Shown: piece after piece, positions 61,809 to 64,000 of the stretch
How the letters are laid out: each line of letters opens with the position of its first letter
How positions within the stretch are numbered: position 1 is the first letter of the stretch
Assembly (NCBI GenBank): GCA_964636655.1
Contig: CAZWTK010000002.1
Span: 1 to 64,000, forward strand
Direction: 5' to 3'
DNA: 64,000 bases
Source of the DNA: Fen-549 sp964636655
GTDB taxonomy: Bacteria > Actinomycetota > Thermoleophilia > Gaiellales > Gaiellaceae
Notes under the pieces: model-generated
The model's input: only the letters and a program-made list of their open reading frames with translations
Database searches by the model: none
Told to the model about the DNA's origin: nothing
Made by a program: the position numbers and the translations under genes

Positions 61809-62813
61809 CTAGCCTCCGCTGACCAGGGCTCGGAGCGACTGCCTGGGCGACTTCGTCGCGGCGACCACCGCGGTCGGCTCATAGCCGCAATGGGCAAGAC
61901 AGTTGGCGCAGCGCGGGTCGCGGCCGCGGCCGTGCTTCGCCCATTCGGTCGTCTCGACCAGCTCGGCGTAGGACTCGACGTAGCCGTCCGCCATCAGGTA
62001 GCAGGGGCGCTGCCAGCCGAAGAGCGTGTAGCAAGGGATGCCCCAGGCCGTGCACTCGAACTCCGCCTTCCCTTCGAGAAAGTCGAGGAAGAGCGGCGTG
62101 TGATTGAAACGCCAGCGCTTGCGCGCTCCGTCCGAGAAAAGCTCGCGGAAGAGCTCGCGGGCTTCCGCGACGCCGGGGAAGTGCTCTTGATCGGGCGCCT
62201 GCTCGTAGGCGAAGGCGGGAGAGATCATCATCGAGTCCACACGAAGCTCGTCGTTCAGGAAATCGAGCAGCGCCCGCGCGTCGTCGGCGCTGTCGTTGCT
62301 CGAAAGCGTTGTGTTGGTCGTCACCTTGAAGCCGCGCCGCTTCGCCTCCCCGATCGCTTCGACCGCCTTGTCGAACACTCCCGCGCGGCCGACCCCGGCA
62401 TCGTGCCGCTCGCGCAGACCGTCGATGTGCACCACCCAGGCGAAGTAGGGCGAAGGCCGAAAGAGATCGAGCTTCTTCTTCATCAGGATGCCGTTCGTGC
62501 ATAGGTAAACGAACTTCCTACGCTCGATGAAGGCCCTAACCATCTGTCCGATCTCGGGATGGATGAGCGGCTCGCCCCCTGCGATCGAGACCATCGGGGC
62601 GCCCGACTCCTCGATCGCCTCGAGCGCCTGGGCAACCGGCATTCGCTGGCGGAGAACGTCGTCGGGATACTGGATCTTGCCGCAACCCGTGCAGGCGAGA
62701 TTGCACTGGAAGAGCGGCTCGAGCTCGACCAAGAGCGGGTAGCGCTCACGCCCTCGCAGCCGTTGCGAGAGCAGGTAGCCACCCATCTTGAGGCTTTGCC
62801 GGACCGGAATCAC
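61809..62813 (-). CDS. hpnH: radical SAM adenosylhopene synthase HpnH
   Basis: 334 residues. Radical-SAM cluster motif CNLACTGC (C37, C41, C44), then GGEPLIHPEIGQMV and a SPASM-like Cys pair at the end (DPRCANCLAHCGYEP). HpnH adds the adenosyl group to diploptene, the first step of C35 hopanoid side-chain formation. It overlaps the HpnG-IspH gene as GTGA, so the two are co-translated. Confidence 0.94.
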   Translation of the reverse strand: MIPVRQSLKMGGYLLSQRLRGRERYPLLVELEPLFQCNLACTGCGKIQYPDDVLRQRMPVAQALEAIEESGAPMVSIAGGEPLIHPEIGQMVRAFIERRKFVYLCTNGILMKKKLDLFRPSPYFAWVVHIDGLRERHDAGVGRAGVFDKAVEAIGEAKRRGFKVTTNTTLSSNDSADDARALLDFLNDELRVDSMMISPAFAYEQAPDQEHFPGVAEARELFRELFSDGARKRWRFNHTPLFLDFLEGKAEFECTAWGIPCYTLFGWQRPCYLMADGYVESYAELVETTEWAKHGRGRDPRCANCLAHCGYEPTAVVAATKSPRQSLRALVSGG

Positions 62814-64000
62814 GAGGCGCCCAGCTCTCGGGGCAGGCGGAACTGAAGTGACTCGGTCGTAGCTTGCTTCTCCTCCACGGTCACCGCTCCGATGCTATCG
62901 ATGACCTCGATCAGCCGGTTCACCAGCCGCTCGGGCGCGGAGGCTCCGGCCGTCAGGCCGATCGTTCGCGCCTCCTTCAGCCAGGCCACGTCGACGTCGG
63001 TCTCGTCGTCGACCAGGTAGGCGGGAACTCCCTCCCGGCGCGCGACCTCGACCAGCCGGCGCGAGTTCGAAGAGGTGCGAGAGCCGACCACGAGCACGAC
63101 GTCGGAGTCGCGCGCAACCGCCCGCACCGCATACTGGCGATTGGCTGTCGCATAACAGATGTCGTCGGAAGAAGGCCCACGCAGAGCCGGATAACGGCGT
63201 CTCAGCGTCTCGACGATCTCGTTCGTCTCGTCCACTGCCAGCGTCGTCTGGGTCAGGTAGCTGACGTGTTCCGGATCGGCGGCCTGAGCCGTCTTCGCGT
63301 CGCCGACGCCATCCACGAGCACGATCGATTCGGGCGCTTCGCCCTTGGTTCCCTCGACCTCTTCGTGACCGGCGTGACCGATCAGGAAGATCGTGTCGCC
63401 GCGGGCGGCGAAGCGGCGCGCCTCGGCATGCACCTTGCTCACGAGCGGGCACGTGGCGTCGATCACCTCCAGGCCCCGATCGACCGCCGCCTGCCTGACC
63501 TCGGGCGAGACGCCGTGGGCCGAGAAGATGACGATCGCACCACCCGGCACCTCGTCGAGCTCGTTCACAAAGACGGCGCCGCGACTCTCCGCCTCGGCGA
63601 CGACGTGCTCGTTGTGGACGATCTGCTTGCGAACGTAGACGGGCGCCCCGCGACGCTCCAGCACCAGGTTGACGATCTCGATCGCGCGCTCGACACCGGC
63701 GCAGAAGGAACGCGGCGCAGCGAGCAGCACCTGCCTGGGCCGGATCGCCTCCATCCACTCGGGCAGGGCCTTGCTGGCCCGGCGGAGGTTGCGCAGCGCG
63801 AGCGCGCCGGCAAACGGCGTGCGCGGATCGAGCAGTCGCCTCCCCGGGGAGTCCACGACGACGCGGAGCACCGCCAGCGGACGGCCGTCGGCCGCGCCTG
63901 CCAGCCAGGCCGATTCCATGTCCGCCGCGACCACTCCCTTGGCTGCAAGGGTCTCGCGCTCCTCTGGTCCGACGACGTGGTCGCTGGAGAAGATCGGACC
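62810..64000 (-). CDS. HpnG phosphorylase - IspH reductase fusion, N-terminus beyond window
   Basis: The frame is open to the window edge, so the start is not seen. The visible N-terminal part (SSDHVVGPEERETLAAKG then VVAADMESAWLAG) is the end of a nucleoside-phosphorylase fold with the DMES motif, as in HpnG, which removes adenine from adenosylhopane. After a ~40-residue link, RQVLLAAPRSFCAGVERAIEIV begins 4-hydroxy-3-methylbut-2-enyl diphosphate reductase (IspH). Its three cluster cysteines (FCAGVERA, ATCPLVSK, DDICYATANRQ), HGVSPEV and TLTQTTLA-type segments are present. No stop separates the two domains. It is followed by hpnH. Confidence 0.9.
   Translation of the reverse strand, partial: GPIFSSDHVVGPEERETLAAKGVVAADMESAWLAGAADGRPLAVLRVVVDSPGRRLLDPRTPFAGALALRNLRRASKALPEWMEAIRPRQVLLAAPRSFCAGVERAIEIVNLVLERRGAPVYVRKQIVHNEHVVAEAESRGAVFVNELDEVPGGAIVIFSAHGVSPEVRQAAVDRGLEVIDATCPLVSKVHAEARRFAARGDTIFLIGHAGHEEVEGTKGEAPESIVLVDGVGDAKTAQAADPEHVSYLTQTTLAVDETNEIVETLRRRYPALRGPSSDDICYATANRQYAVRAVARDSDVVLVVGSRTSSNSRRLVEVARREGVPAYLVDDETDVDVAWLKEARTIGLTAGASAPERLVNRLIEVIDSIGAVTVEEKQATTESLQFRLPRELGAS

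Overview
The window is a 64 kb, high-GC, densely coded bacterial chromosome segment. Its content points to a deep-branching actinobacterium, most likely of the Thermoleophilia type. The evidence is a SepIVA-like coiled-coil protein beside coaD and rsmD, an actinobacterial order tyrA-aroA-cmk-plsC-der-gpsA, single-subunit housekeeping enzymes with frequent GTG/TTG/CTG starts, and hopanoid tailoring genes (hpnH and an hpnG-ispH fusion). The species assignment is inference. A 10-N scaffold gap inside plsX shows this is a draft assembly.

Layout. Positions 1-2,050: an alpha/beta hydrolase cut by the window edge and an ECF sigma factor translationally coupled to a membrane protein. Positions 2,171-19,890: a conserved minus-strand information and cell-cycle backbone, in transcription order recG, rsmD, coaD, a small protein, sepIVA-like, MerR regulator, yceD, a GyrI-like protein, a membrane protein, rpmF, plsX, acpP, rnc, smc, ftsY. 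It is interrupted by an M16-peptidase/PH-domain gene on the plus strand and by an unknown membrane gene. Positions 20,064-27,513: a two-component system divergent from a plus-strand redox island. The island holds two copies of a pair of tiny membrane proteins, apbE, a ferric-reductase-like haem b membrane protein, two [3Fe-4S]-type ferredoxins and a BphA4-type NAD(P)H:ferredoxin reductase. Positions 27,529-30,900: a lone receiver, DhaL, Asp23, a nonsense-mutated GNAT, rpmB and a methyltransferase.

Positions 30,936-46,137: riboflavin genes ribE-ribBA-ribH and ribD, then rpe, an M32 carboxypeptidase, rsmB, fmt, def, priA and metK, with plus-strand XRE-TPR, VOC and LspA-like genes set among them. 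Positions 46,307-54,139: a DUF3352-like lipoprotein, gpsA, der, plsC, cmk, aroA, tyrA. Positions 54,226-57,499 (plus): trpS, ybjQ, and a second ECF sigma factor with a membrane partner. Positions 57,496-64,000: rluB-type pseudouridine synthase, an MBL hydrolase, scpB, scpA, lgt, hpnH and an HpnG-IspH fusion running off the window.

Three things stand out. (1) The redox island at 22.2-27.5 kb looks like a duplicated transmembrane electron-transfer module whose small membrane proteins I cannot assign to a family. (2) Two ~155-160 nt structured elements, one filling the acpP-rnc gap and one inside the redox island, share a core, show compensatory stem changes, and carry three short blocks that match the 5' (5.8S-like) end of 23S rRNA with the same spacing. 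(3) The HpnG-IspH fusion joins isoprenoid supply to hopanoid side-chain formation. Smaller points include a three-copy GC-rich dispersed repeat, a SepIVA N-terminal motif duplicated in a neighbouring small protein, an LspA-like protein missing a catalytic Asp, and a ribulose-phosphate epimerase with an altered metal ligand.
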